DNA of 64,000 bases, taken from assembly GCA_946811185.2 (NCBI GenBank), contig OX328106.1, positions 5,144,746 to 5,208,745 on the forward strand, in the 5' to 3' direction. A program made the translations under genes and the position numbers. This DNA comes from Hippopus hippopus (taxonomy: Eukaryota; Mollusca; Bivalvia; Cardiida; Cardiidae). Each line of letters starts with the position of its first letter. Position 1 is the stretch's first letter. Below, in pieces: positions 35,601-48,900 of this stretch. Under the pieces are notes generated by a model. The model made no database searches, was not told the origin of the DNA, and worked only from the letters and a program-made list of their open reading frames with translations.

Positions 35601-38600
35601 GTGCCAATAGTAAATGCCGTTGAATGATTTTTCTTTTTTTTTTATTTAGTTTTTTGAAAACTGCATTACTACAAAAAAAATCACAGGGTTTAACGATCTT
35701 AACAATGAAAGTTTCTTAAAGAGAGTTTGTAAGAAGAGGAGAAAATGTTGATAAGAAGCATTTTCTCCTTTTCCTACAACTTTTCTAAACCGTTTCGAAA
35801 CAATAAGCATTATTTTCGGTTTGGTCGTAATTCATCAAAGGCGCAGCATACGTAACGCACATTATGCAAAATTGCGTATTTATAGAAAAATGGTGACAGG
35901 CCAATTTTTTTTATCGCTTTATAGAACAAAGCCATCTTCATAATAAAGCCTAAAACTTCGAAATAAAAAGAAACAATTTAATAAAAAATCCGCCCCATAG
36001 TGGAAAGCCAAATCTTGCAATTTCATCCTGTTTCTTTTCGGTGGAAAATGTCACTGTTTAGGACAATGTCAATCAAGATCAGACTACACGTGCTGTGCAG
36101 TCTGATCTTGATTTACATTGTCAGCAAAAGAATGGTAATTAGCAGTCTAAGAGTGAAGCAACATTCCCGATTGGGAGTGGGCAATGGTGCTGAACCCTTG
36201 GTTACGCCCCTCTACCCAACACTAGAAAAAAAAAAGATAAAAGTGTAGCAACCAGTTTTGCAATAAAAACGAGAACTGCAATAAATTATTGCTAAACTCG
36301 TTGCGATGACAATATTTATTACATTTCACTTCATGTTTTATTGCAAAACTGGTTGTGAAGTGAAATGTAATAAATTTTCTGTCATTGCAACGAGTTTTGC
36401 AATAATTTATTGCAATTCTCGTTTTTACTGCAAAACTGGTTGCTACATAGCATACCGTCGTATTGATCCTCGCACATGTATTGAATAGACGAGAAATAAA
36501 GACGAACTGCTTGGATTTTATCTGAACTAACTGGACAGTCGGCGATCTCAGTCTCCACACAAGGTTTGAAAGTTGTGAATCCACTGTAGGAAACATAAAA
36601 ATTGGTGAAATACACGTTGATGAAACAAAAGTGTAAAAGAAATGTAAAGAAATGTAAAGAAATGTTAAGAAAGAAAGAAAGACAGACAGAAAGAAAGAAA
36701 GAAAGAAAGAAAGAAAAAAAATGAAAGAAAGGAAAATGGATAAAAGAAAGGAACAGAATAAAAGAAAGGAAAGAAAGAAAGAAAAAGAAAACAAAGAGAA
36801 CGAAAGAAAGAAAGACAAAAGAAAGAATGAAAAAAAGAAAGACAGAAAAAGACAAAGAAAAGAGAAAAAGAAAGAATAGGAAACAAAGAAAGAAGTTAGA
36901 AAAGAAACGAAAGAAAGGAAAAAAGGCAAAGAAAGAAAGTGAATGGAAGGAAGGAAGGAAGGAAGGAGACAAGCAAATAAACAAACAAAGAAGGGAGGAA
37001 GGAGAGGAACAACAGCAAGAAATAGAAGTTGAAACAGAAGAAATAAAAGACGGAGAAGAAGGACAAATATCGGGAAGGAGAATTAAGAGGTCAAAGAAGA
37101 CGAAAACAACAACAACAATAACAACAACAATTACAGTCATTGCAACCTTAAACAATAACAGGACATAAGACATGAAACATCAGAAGAGAAGCATATACAC
37201 GCTAGTCATTCACTTTTTACCAGATGACAATTTTGACACCTGTTCAAAATGAAAGCCTTCAAATAAAATGCGTCTCAAAACATGAAATTTGCCTTTCATT
37301 GGGTAGCAAAAATAGTGGGAAAAGGAGAGAACGCTGGTTACTACCATTGTTTTCCTTTTCCTATATTTTCAAAAGTCTCAGCCTCAGGATTCGTAAAAGT
37401 CTGGAATGTTTTGTAATGGGTGAAAACTTCAAGAAGAAGAAACTGAGAATGGTAGAGGGAATGAAAAAAAGAACACAGCAAGTGTGATAGTAGTGAAAAG
37501 TAGCAGAAATAATCTGATGTAGTAGAAGTAATCCTATGTTGTAGTGGTTTAATTTCCTCCATCTCCTCCACGAATGTCTTTTAGCGCGACTGTCTTCGCA
37601 GAAAACGTCCAGTTATTGTGATAGCGATGTCGTCGTCATCTGATACATGTGAGGAAAGTAGTCAGTGACTTGGAAAGAAAGTTGTGTCAGTACTGGTGTG
37701 AGAAAACCAGGAAACACATGCGTAGTTGTACTGACCGCAGTGATAAGACTTTAGCTTTTAATTAAAGCGGCGTTAAGCTCCAATACAAACAAAATGTCTG
37801 CGTCGTGAAAATCTTTGTCATTCTGTAATTAATATCTCAATCATTACTGCAGATATTTACTTCAAACTTGGACCAGATGTAAACTGAGGAGAACCTATAC
37901 GACCGTGGTAAGTAACCATCAAAATATTTTGACAGTTATGCCTCTTTTTTGACTTAGAATTTTTAATGAAAATGGAGCGCTTGCAGTCGAGCGTTGGCAC
38001 CCGCATACAGTGTTCTTGTTCTGTTAAGTTGTATACATACACATACCTACAGAATGATTGCAGTTGACTTGCAGCGGGTATGCCAGTAAATTGTGGTATA
38101 CCATCATCACCGAATGAGTTTTTTACGCATTGTTCAATTGCTGCTGAGTCACAAGAAAGTACGGGATCTGAAAGTAAAAGTGAACTTTCATTAGTAGCGG
38201 TGCTCTAAATTGGAAAAGGGTGGGGGGACTGGCTATTCCGTTTTACATAGACATTGCCAACTTCAAAACTGTATCGACAGTGAGTTTCTAAGGAAATAGC
38301 CGCTAAACCATCGAAGAATGAGAAACAAAAGTGCCTTTACAAAATGAGCATAAACTGGATTTTGACCCTTACTTTTAGGGGGGGGGGGGTTGGTATTTTG
38401 TATAGCATGGAAATTTCGTAACGGGCTGCCGTTTTCTCTCAAATGGGGGGGGGGGGGGACAACAACACCAACAAAAATTGCGTCTTTAATTTACGACATT
38501 CAAAATCATAGTAGGCGACCCTAACACTTTGTTATGGACCTTTTTAATAACTTATTGTGAAAAAAAAAAACATGCTCAGTGTCAATTTTCCGCATGTCAG

Positions 38601-39739
38601 GTTATGCTGGTTACAGGCATTTTCTAGTCTTCCCACTATATTTTCAAGAGCCGTGCGTATTTGGGGCGTTAAAACTCGGGATTGTGTGGTAAGCGGTTAA
38701 ATGAAAAATAAGTCAATTGCAAAAACACAAATTTTGCCAGAGTCATTCTGCACCAGTCTTTACAGTGTAGATCCGTGATTGCACCGCACGTTTTGTGAGG
38801 TTTGATATTGATCTACACTGCCAATAAAAGCGTCTTAGGGCGAGCTTATCAGCGTTTTGGTGATAATATGTAATGATGGACGACATAGGAAGATGTCAAA
38901 TTCCATTTTATCTGCGTCTTTTGATTGCATAAAGTTTGCCAAACAAAACTTTATAAAACTCATCCAGCTTTTAAGTATCAATTATCACATAAAACCGCCT
39001 CCAGCAATATGATAAAACCCATGACTCATTCTACACTGTCCACGAGTGTATAAATCGTTTTCGTTGCGCCCTCACTGTCTCTGTAAAACTCTTGAACGGG
39101 TGATAAACAGCCGATTTGTCTGTTTCTTAAACACCAAAATCTTACTGTTGATGTTCAGAGTGGTTTTCGCCGAAGAGTTGACTACGCTGTCCGCTTCGAA
39201 CTTGTAATCGAGAAGCCTTTATTAATAGATAACATGTTATGCCTGTGTTCTTTGACCTTGAAAGTGCTAATAACATCACCTGGAAATATGGAATTTTAAG
39301 TCTCAGACGCTGCCTTCCCCTTTAGATCTCTGCCTTCTTAAACGAACGGCTCTTTCGAGTCCCCATCGGTAACATCTTATAAGGCGCTCGAGAACAGGAC
39401 CTCGGTGTACCACAGGGTTGTATTCTATCTGCAACTCTTTTTTAGTATTAAAATCAATATAATTGTAAAAACTATAAACCCAGGGGTTGACAATACCCTA
39501 TATGTAGACGACTTTTTCATATGTTTCAGGGCTCGAAACATGAACAATGTAGAGGGACAAGTACAGCAATGTCTCAGTAAGTTCCTGTCTCGGTCTAAAG
39601 AAAAAAGTTTCAAGTTTTCTAAAACTAAAACTAGGTGTATGCACTTTTGCAACCTTCGACGTCACGATGCAAATCCTGATCTTTTCTTGAATAAAACATG
39701 CGTTGATGTTGTCTCTGAATTTATTTATTTATTTATTTA

Positions 39740-39781
<42 letters not shown>

Positions 39782-42700
39782 GTGTGTGTCATTTTTACCC
39801 AAAGCTTACATTTATTCCACAGATCATAAAGAAATAAAAAAAAAAAAAAGGCCATCAGTCTTCTCAAAGTCTTCGCCTATTCTGAATGGTAGGGGAGTAA
39901 AAGAAAAGTTCTTCCTCGCCTTGATCGTTTCTTGTCCGTTCCAAATTAGACTATGGATCAATTGTCTACGAATCGTACCTTGAAGGTCTTCATTAAATGA
40001 AGGCTTGTCCGTTTAGTTGCCTCTATGTCGAGACGAATGAACCATTTCAGTACGCAAAAGATGGCCCCTAAATACCTTTTAAAACTTAAATCTTTCCCTT
40101 GTAATCCTACTCATAAGGTTGTTAAGGAAGCCTGATGCAACACTGCATTTTGGAAGTCGCTTAGAACAACACATAAGTAATTTTAATGTGGATCTGGATA
40201 CTATTGCACAATATAAATCTGCAGATATCAAACTATTGAAACGGCGGTGTTTCGTTTTGACCTTACTTCCGATAAAAAATCAGTAACAGACCACAGTACT
40301 ATCTAGAGTTCGATGTGTACAGTGAGATGAAGGAACAGTGCTTCTCCCTCAAGTCTATTTCACGAATGGGTCTTAAGATGTTGATTCACATGCAACAGCC
40401 GCTGTATACGAGACGAAAATTAAAAGCGTCGCCTTTCCAATAAATCTTCTGTCTTTTCGGCAACTCCCTTGTTACATAAGCATAAGGGCAATGACAAGGC
40501 TGACGTAACTGCCAAGTCGACATTGTCCCTTCCCCAATCCAAGTTCCATATGAAGGTTTTAAAACACTCGATTAGTGAATACAATCAGATCAATTTTGTA
40601 CAAAATGTACATTACCGAATCTAAAAAGTAGTGTTTGGGTTTGGCTTTTAAAGGTATAATTTGGACTATGTACCATTTATAAGAGTAACCCTATTTTAGG
40701 ATGTTATAAAGGTTCATTGACATTTCAGATACTTAAAGTATTTCTGTAATTTTTCTTCCTAAATAAGGTCGACAATTAAAAAACTTACTGTCATTATTTT
40801 ACTGCAACCGAGCTGATTTCATTCTATCCCATAGTCAGATGTGATCAGGTGAAATAACAATATCCCGTCACCTCTTCATATTACCGACGCAGTCCGCGCA
40901 GGCTAATCCGAGATGACAGTAAATCCTGGAATACTCAATTGCTTGCATTCATCCAAGGGACGTAAAGAGGGCAGTGCTGTGATTTTTACCTAAACGAGTT
41001 ATTCGTAGTTGCGACCAACTTAGTAAGCTGCTGCCAAAACGAGTTTCCGTTGCAGAATCCACATAATTATGTTAAACGAAAGAAATATTTCCAAAGGAAG
41101 TATTTATTTGTTGATTTATACGTGACCCGTCACGCGGAAAGGGACAATCTGGGAATTCCGTACATCAATTAGATGAAAACAGATCAACGATAGTGCTGGT
41201 CAATTTAAGTTGACAGTTCAGAAATGATTGTATAACAATGTAGAATGACCACTTTTCATACAGAAAATATCAAAAAAGCGAAAAGTGTCGACCCTGGTCA
41301 GCCTGCGCAATTCGCGCAGTCTGATCAGGGTTGACATTTTTCGCAGTTCCCAGATGGTCCCTTTTTGCGTGACGGGTCAATTATTATTTCTAAAAGCATC
41401 CGTCTTTAAACACTAAAACACTTGTAACACAATTAAACTAAACGAGGCTCAAAAGGATAGCATTGAAGGCTTATTACAATATCACGAAGTAGCAAATACT
41501 TTGAAAAATATGAAAAATGACAAAAGCCCCGGCATTGATGGTTTTACGACAGATTTTTATAAGGTATTTTGGGGTAAAATAGGAAAGTTTGTTGTAAGAG
41601 CTTTAAATCATGCTTTTTTAAATAAATCCTTTTCTAAAAATATAAAATTAGGAACAATCATATGTATACCTAAGGAAAATCAACCAAAACAGTTTTTAAA
41701 AAGTCTGAGACCCATTACTCTCTTGAACGTATTATACAAACTTGCGTCAGGCAGCATTGCAAATAGATTAAAGTCCGTTTTAAATCAAATCATATCAAAA
41801 GAACAAACTGGCTTTCTAAAAGATAGATTTATAGGAGAGAATACTAGATTAGTGTATGATATTATGCAATACTGTGATGAAAGAAATAAACTTGGTCTTT
41901 TAATGTTGATAGATTTTGAAAAAGCCTTTGATTCAATTTCTTTCAAGTTCATAGAAAAGACACTAGAGTTTTTTAACTTCGGCCGAACTTTTAAAAGATG
42001 GATTAAATTATTTTTATACAATACCGACGTTTGTGTACAATTAAATGGCTTTTTGTCAGAATAATTCACCGTAAAGAGAGGTTGCCGTCAAGGTGATCCA
42101 ATTTCCGCGTATCTATTTATTCTATGCACGAAAATTCTAAATATCAAATTAAAAAATAATGAAAATATCAAAGGTATACAAATACAAAATAAAGAATACT
42201 TAATCTCACAATTCGCTGACGACACGACACTCTTCCTAGACGGTTCACAAAAGACGCTGAACAGTACTTTAGATTTATTACAAAATTTTTCACACATTTC
42301 AGGCCTTAAAATTAACTTTGACAAAACAAAACTGATTTGGATTGGTAATATGAAGTACATGTATAGTACTCGCTCAATAAAAACTAAATGGAAATTATCA
42401 TGGGGAGAAACCCAATTCAAGTAACTCGGTATTTTATTTGACGTTGATCTAAAAGAAATGGTAAAATTAAACTTTGAACCAAAAGTACAAAGCATGAGTA
42501 ACTGTATACGATATTGGAAAAAAAGAAAATTAACACCTTTTGGAAAAATAGCTGTAGTAAAAAGCATTCTAGTATCCATCTTAACTCACTTATTCGTAAG
42601 TATTCCGTGTCCATCAAATAACTATTTAAAACAAATTAGTGACATGTATGGGACGGAACGTGTAATAAAATTAAACAAAAAGTGCTAATTAAAGATTATG

Positions 42701-45700
42701 AAGAAGGCGGCTTAAAGATGATTGACTTATTTAATTACAATCTGAATATGAAAATTAAATGGATAAAACAACTCATTTCCGATGGTAACAAAGACTGTTA
42801 CGAATTTACCAACAATATTTTCGATATTAATAAACTATTCAATTCTGGCAGAAAGTATTGTGAACAGCTCTGCAAAATAATAAACAATGAATTCTGGAAA
42901 GACGTTTTATACACACTTATGACGTATATGTCAAAATGTTATTTTACAAATTGGACAGAACTAATCAATATGCCTCTATTCTATAATGAAAACTTAATGA
43001 TTGGCTCTAAGCACTTTTTTAATCACGTTCTGTACAATGGTGGAATAAGGTATGTTAAAGACATGTTAAATGAAGATGGTAGCTTTAAAACCTTGAATGA
43101 CATGAAAAATACCATTAATAACGGAATCAACTTTTTAGATTTTTATAGCAAAACATAACATCACTAACAAGAATAAGTCATTACAAGGTTTCCATAACCC
43201 AAATATAAACTGCTATTTTTATCAAATAATTATTAAGTCTTGTAGTAACAAATTCACATATAACGTTCTGATGAAGAATAACGAAAAACCGTCATTTCAT
43301 AGTAAGTGGAACAGCACTTTTCCAAACTCTAATATTAATTGGAATGTTATACACAGTAATGTTTTTAAATATTTAAGTGACTGATACTCCCAATGGTTTC
43401 AAACAAGAATAATACACAGAATTCTTCCAACAAACTCGCTTCTTTCTAAAATGAACTTGGTCGAAACAAATATGTGTTCTTTTTGTAACAGATGTGAAGA
43501 TACTATAGCACATTTATTTTATGAATGTCAAAATATTAAACCTATTTGGGAGCGCATTTTAATACTTGTTAATAATTTAGATCAGTTGATGTCAATAAGC
43601 AAACAGAACGTGCTTTTGGGTTCAAATGAAACAAATCTGAAGCTAGACAGATTACTTCTTGAAACAAAAAAATATATTTACAAATGTAAAAACAAAGATA
43701 TTAAACCATCTTTATTAGGCCTGAAAAATAGTCTCTTCTATAATCTTAGCATCATTAGAAGCTCAAAAAATTATGAAAATGAACGACGGCTTACGACAAT
43801 TGTAGAATACATCAGTCAAAACCTCCCATAAACCAAAAGCATTTTTTTTCCATGCACACGAACATGCTGCAGCGCTGAAACCTCAAAAGAGTACCTACCT
43901 TATGTTACGTTTCCTGCTTGCTTTTGACGTTTCAGTACTGTACATTGAACCAAGATCAAAGTAACACTTTATCAACACAATCACTTTCACACTGACGCAA
44001 CTCTCACACAATTTGTTTTTTTTTTTTAAACACATTTATATATAAAAATAAGTTTTTTTGTCCACATATTAAAAAAAAAAAAAAAAAAAAAAAAACTGTG
44101 ACAAATAAGAAAATTAAACCTGTTATTAGTCATTATTGTTAAAATCTTCTTATTTTAGTAGCCATATCAATATAGTAGTACAATAGTAGCTGTAAAAAAT
44201 CTGGAATCTGTAATTACGACTTTTGTTTCTATTTTAATGTTCAATTACTAACACGGAATACTAACAACGATCTGTAAGGTGCATTGAGGGATGGCCACGA
44301 CCCTCAAGTACCATAAAGACGTGGACAATAAAGTTTAACCCTTTACCACACAATGACGCCTTTTAACGCCCCTGAAGAAGAGGCCTTTTGAAAACATTGT
44401 GGGTAAAGGAGAAAATGCTGGTAACCATTTGAGCCACTATGAAATTGTCGTCTGCAAATGCTTTCAATTTGGATAGGTCTTAAATTTTGCCGTGTGGTAA
44501 AGGGTTAAAAAAAAAAAACAAAAAAACACGGTACTTCAGGTTGTCTTCAGGCAGCCAAAAACAAGCCGGAATGCATCCTTCTTTTTCAAAAAAAAAATTA
44601 ACTGTGCTCTTATATTTAGGGGGTCAAGTGCATCTTTCTAATGCACCATACCAAATAAATCGTGGCACAAAATGGATTCATTTTGTCTCAAAAAATGTCG
44701 GATCATGAGGTAAAATTGTCCTTTGATATGCAGAAAATGTACGAAAAGTAAAAAAGGTTTCGAATCATGTCAGCCAGCGCATGGGTCTCAGACTTTTTAA
44801 AAACTGTTTTGGTTGATTTTCCTTAGGTATACATATGATTGTTGATCTATGAAATTGTCGTCTGCAAATGCTTTCAATTTGGATAGGTCTTAAATTTTGC
44901 CGTGTGGTAAAGGGTTAAAAAAAAAAAAGAAAAACACGGTACTTCAGGTTGTCTTCAGGCAGCCAAAAACAAGCCGGAATGCATCCTTCTTTTTCAAAAA
45001 AAAAAATTAACTGTGCTCTTATATTTAGGGGGTCAAGTGCATCTTTCTAATGCACCATACCAAATAAATCGTGGCACAAAATGGATTCATTTTGTCGCAA
45101 AACATGTCGGATCATGAGGTAAAATTGTCCTTTGATATGCAGAAAATGTACGAAAAGTAAAAAAGGTTTCGAATCATGTCAGCCAGCGCAGGCTGACATG
45201 AGTTAGTACTTTTTGCAAATGCAAACACCATTTTTGACAGAACATGCTCGATACAATTTCTTAGGGCATTCCGCCAAGACTGTCTTCACTGAATTTACGC
45301 AGTTACGTCGGCCTTTCCGAAATGATACCTTCCGTTTTTATGTAATTTTCTGTTTTGAGCAAGTGTACTGTAACACAAAATCTAATGTATTCGTAAATTG
45401 CCATTTCGGATTAGCCTGCGCGGGTTGCGCAGGCTAATCCGAGATGACACTTTACGCTAATGTCCGAATGTCCCTTTTTGCGTGTTGCAAGCCATATGTC
45501 TTCTATATTAAAAATTTATATTTTATATTGAAATATTTATTGTCTATAAAATATATTTATTATGTATGATCATATATAACAATTGTGTATAAAATATATT
45601 CATTGTGTATAAAAATATTTATTGAGTAAAAAAGTATATATTGGGTTGGGTAAAAAATATATTTACAGTGTAAAAAAGTATTTATTTGGTTAAAATATAT

Positions 45701-45876
45701 ATAAATCGTGTTTAAAAAATATTTATTGAGTATAAAAATATTTATTGAGTAAAAAATATATATAAGGTATAAAAATATATTTATTGTATATAAAAAATAT
45801 TTATTGGGTTAAAAGATATATATCTTGTGTATAAAAAATATTCATTCTGTATAAAAATATTTATTGGGTAAAAAAA

Positions 45877-45958
<82 letters not shown>

Positions 45959-48900
45959 GTGTATGAAATAAATTTATTGTGTATAAAAATAGTTATGGAG
46001 TGAGAAAGTATATATTGTGTATAAAATAAATTTATAGTGTATGAAATATATATCGTGTATAATTCCCGAAAATGTTTACGTGCGAAATTAAAATTCATTT
46101 GCTAGAAAAAAGATATACATATGGTATCAGGAGACCTCGTACCCTGGAGAACTCGTAAGCTTAACTGGACGGTAATGAGTTTTTATGCGTCTTCCGCTCT
46201 CCTGTCGAACGGGCATCTGACTCGGCTACAAGGCCTGCAGTGTTAACAAGCAAAATTGCAGTTCAAAACGAATGCAGTGCTTTGCTAGGATCAGGATTCA
46301 GTAGTTATTATCAACAAATATACACCCCCACCCCCCCAAAAAAAAACCCTTATGCAATGCGTTGATTGATTGTTATATGGTGTTTAACTCCGTTTTCAAC
46401 AATATTTTAGTTACATAGCGGCGGCCATTGCACCTATCTGTGCTTGCCTGGAGTTTCTTTTTATCAGTACTCCGCACAATATTCTTTCCAAGCCACTGGC
46501 TGATTTCCCAAATAACCGTCGTCGAAACATTGGTCAGCAGTGAGAGAGGAATGAATGCTGTTGCAGTGACTATCATCAATCCTTGGAAATAGATTGGCTG
46601 AGCCGGAGATCCAACTTGCGACCTCCAGTTCTCAAGTCCTGTACGCTACCGAGTACCGAATGAGCTACCAGGGCTCGGCTCCAAAGCCAGAGGGAGCAAG
46701 TCAGCACACAACTTCAAAATACATTATGCCAAACAGATAAATTACCAAATAATGAGAATTTCTATGTTTTGACACATTTTCTTACAAGCCCTTTCGTGCT
46801 TATAGATTTTTTAGTTTCCATGGTAAATGCCAGTATCTCTGAGACACCTGACGGAACAATTTTGGACTTGTCAAATTCAAAGCATTCAAAGACTGCATAT
46901 CAAATATGGTTCAAATTGTGGAATATGATTCTGGAATAGAAATCATTACTAGAAAACGAGAAAAGGCTTTTGAGAATATATTTGGAAAAGGATAAAATGC
47001 TGGAAACCAGCATTTTATCGTTTTCTAATAAATAGAGGATATTTGTCTTTTTCGGTTCAAGATCGAAATTTATTTCATCGAGTGAACATCATCGGTAATA
47101 TTACCGATGGTGTTCACGAGATGAAATAAATTTCGATCTTGAACCGAAAAAAACAAGTATTCTATTCATTTCATGCTTTTAGCCCTTTCTGGGAGGAACT
47201 TTATCAAAATCCAGTACAGTTCTTTTCAGTTATTCCCCGTGGCGTACCCCCTCCGCATAGCAACGCATTACAATATTACGTCAAGCACGAGAAATGTAAG
47301 GTAAATGACGTCATATTTCCATCTGGTAGTGAGTCACGCACATTTTACCTAGGTAACTAGAATATAAAAATCGGTATTTTCACTGGTCGTAACCATGAAA
47401 TATCGAAAAATATTTCACCGATATTTCTCGATAACCTACCGGAAAGCATGAAATAATGATTTCTATTCAAGAGACGCATTCTACAATTTGACTTAGTGAT
47501 TCATGAGTTTAGAATGCAAATGGATCGTTTGCTTGCATCCTACATCCTATATCGTCATCTATGAACCACGCAGGATCCTGCAGAGATATAAATAATAACT
47601 CTGAAGGCTCAAAAATACTACATCATATTTATTTATCCATTAAATTATAACAAATATTATGCTATGCATTCAACATACTTTATAACAACTCTTGAAATAC
47701 ACATGCGATGATATGTTAATAAATGAACCAAGCTCTGGCAAAAAGGGGCTAAATGCATCTCGGTGACACATGATGTTAAGCATAATTTTTATAATTATGA
47801 ATATATAAAAATCCGTTATGTCTTAGTACCAACAAAATCATGAGATAGGATGATCCTTGGACATGCAGAAAACTCTGCTAACCAGCATTTCTCCGTCTTC
47901 CACCCTTTCAAAGACAAATCTTTCCTTTCAGCCTATTTGGAGATATCTAAAATTTTGCCATCTGCTAAGGATTTACTATTTACAAGCTGGAAAAATTTTA
48001 AAATGCGAATGAAAATCTTTGTAAATTACAAATTAAACGTGGCTCAAATTACCAGGAATTGTATTTAAAAGATTAGAAATCATTGTGCGAAAAGGAGAAA
48101 ATGCTGGTTTTCCTCCTTTTCCCACTATGTATTCAGAGACCTTTTTCAGAGTCATGAAAACTCAGGATTGTTTGTACAGGGTTAAAGTTATTCCAGATAT
48201 ATTTATAATGTTATCATGTCAACCCTTAGAACTCCAAAGTGACCCAACATTTTCAGTCTTCTAAAGGCCAGTAAAATTAGATTTCAATGTTGCTATTACC
48301 CACGATGTCTCAAAGAGGACAGTGTAGATCACAGATCAGACTGCAATGTTGTGTAGTCTAATCATGATCTTAACAGGCTGCAACCTCAACTACAGTTGTG
48401 AAAAGTGCTACAACAATAAGACTTTACCAAATAACTTATTTTAGACTTGTCCAACTTTGAAGGACTTGCAGAGAATGGAATAAATGAGACTGAAAGTTGC
48501 TGGACATGTAGAAAACATTGTGGCCAAAGGAGAAAATGCTGGTTACCAATGTTTTTGGAGGTCTGAGTCAGATGCCCGTCCGACAGAAGATCGGAAGGAC
48601 GCACAAACACTCACTACCTTCGAGATTAGGGTACGAGTTCTCCAGGGTACGAGTTCTCCTGACACCCATATTTTTTTTCTAGTAAATGAATTTTAATTTC
48701 GCACATAAATATTTTCGTGACTTATACACAATAAATATTTTTTATACACAATAAATATATTTTATAAACGATGTATATATATTTTTTAACTCAATAAATA
48801 TTTTTTATACACAATATATATATAATTTTACCCAATAAATATTTTATACACAATAAATACATTTTATACACAATATATATATTTTTTTACTCAACAAATA

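Noticed and set aside
36222..37173. Two overlapping long minus-strand frames rich in Phe and Ser (235 and 263 codons)
   Set aside because: They are readings of the polypurine microsatellite. Only the segment 36583-36456 is coding (gene B exon 3).
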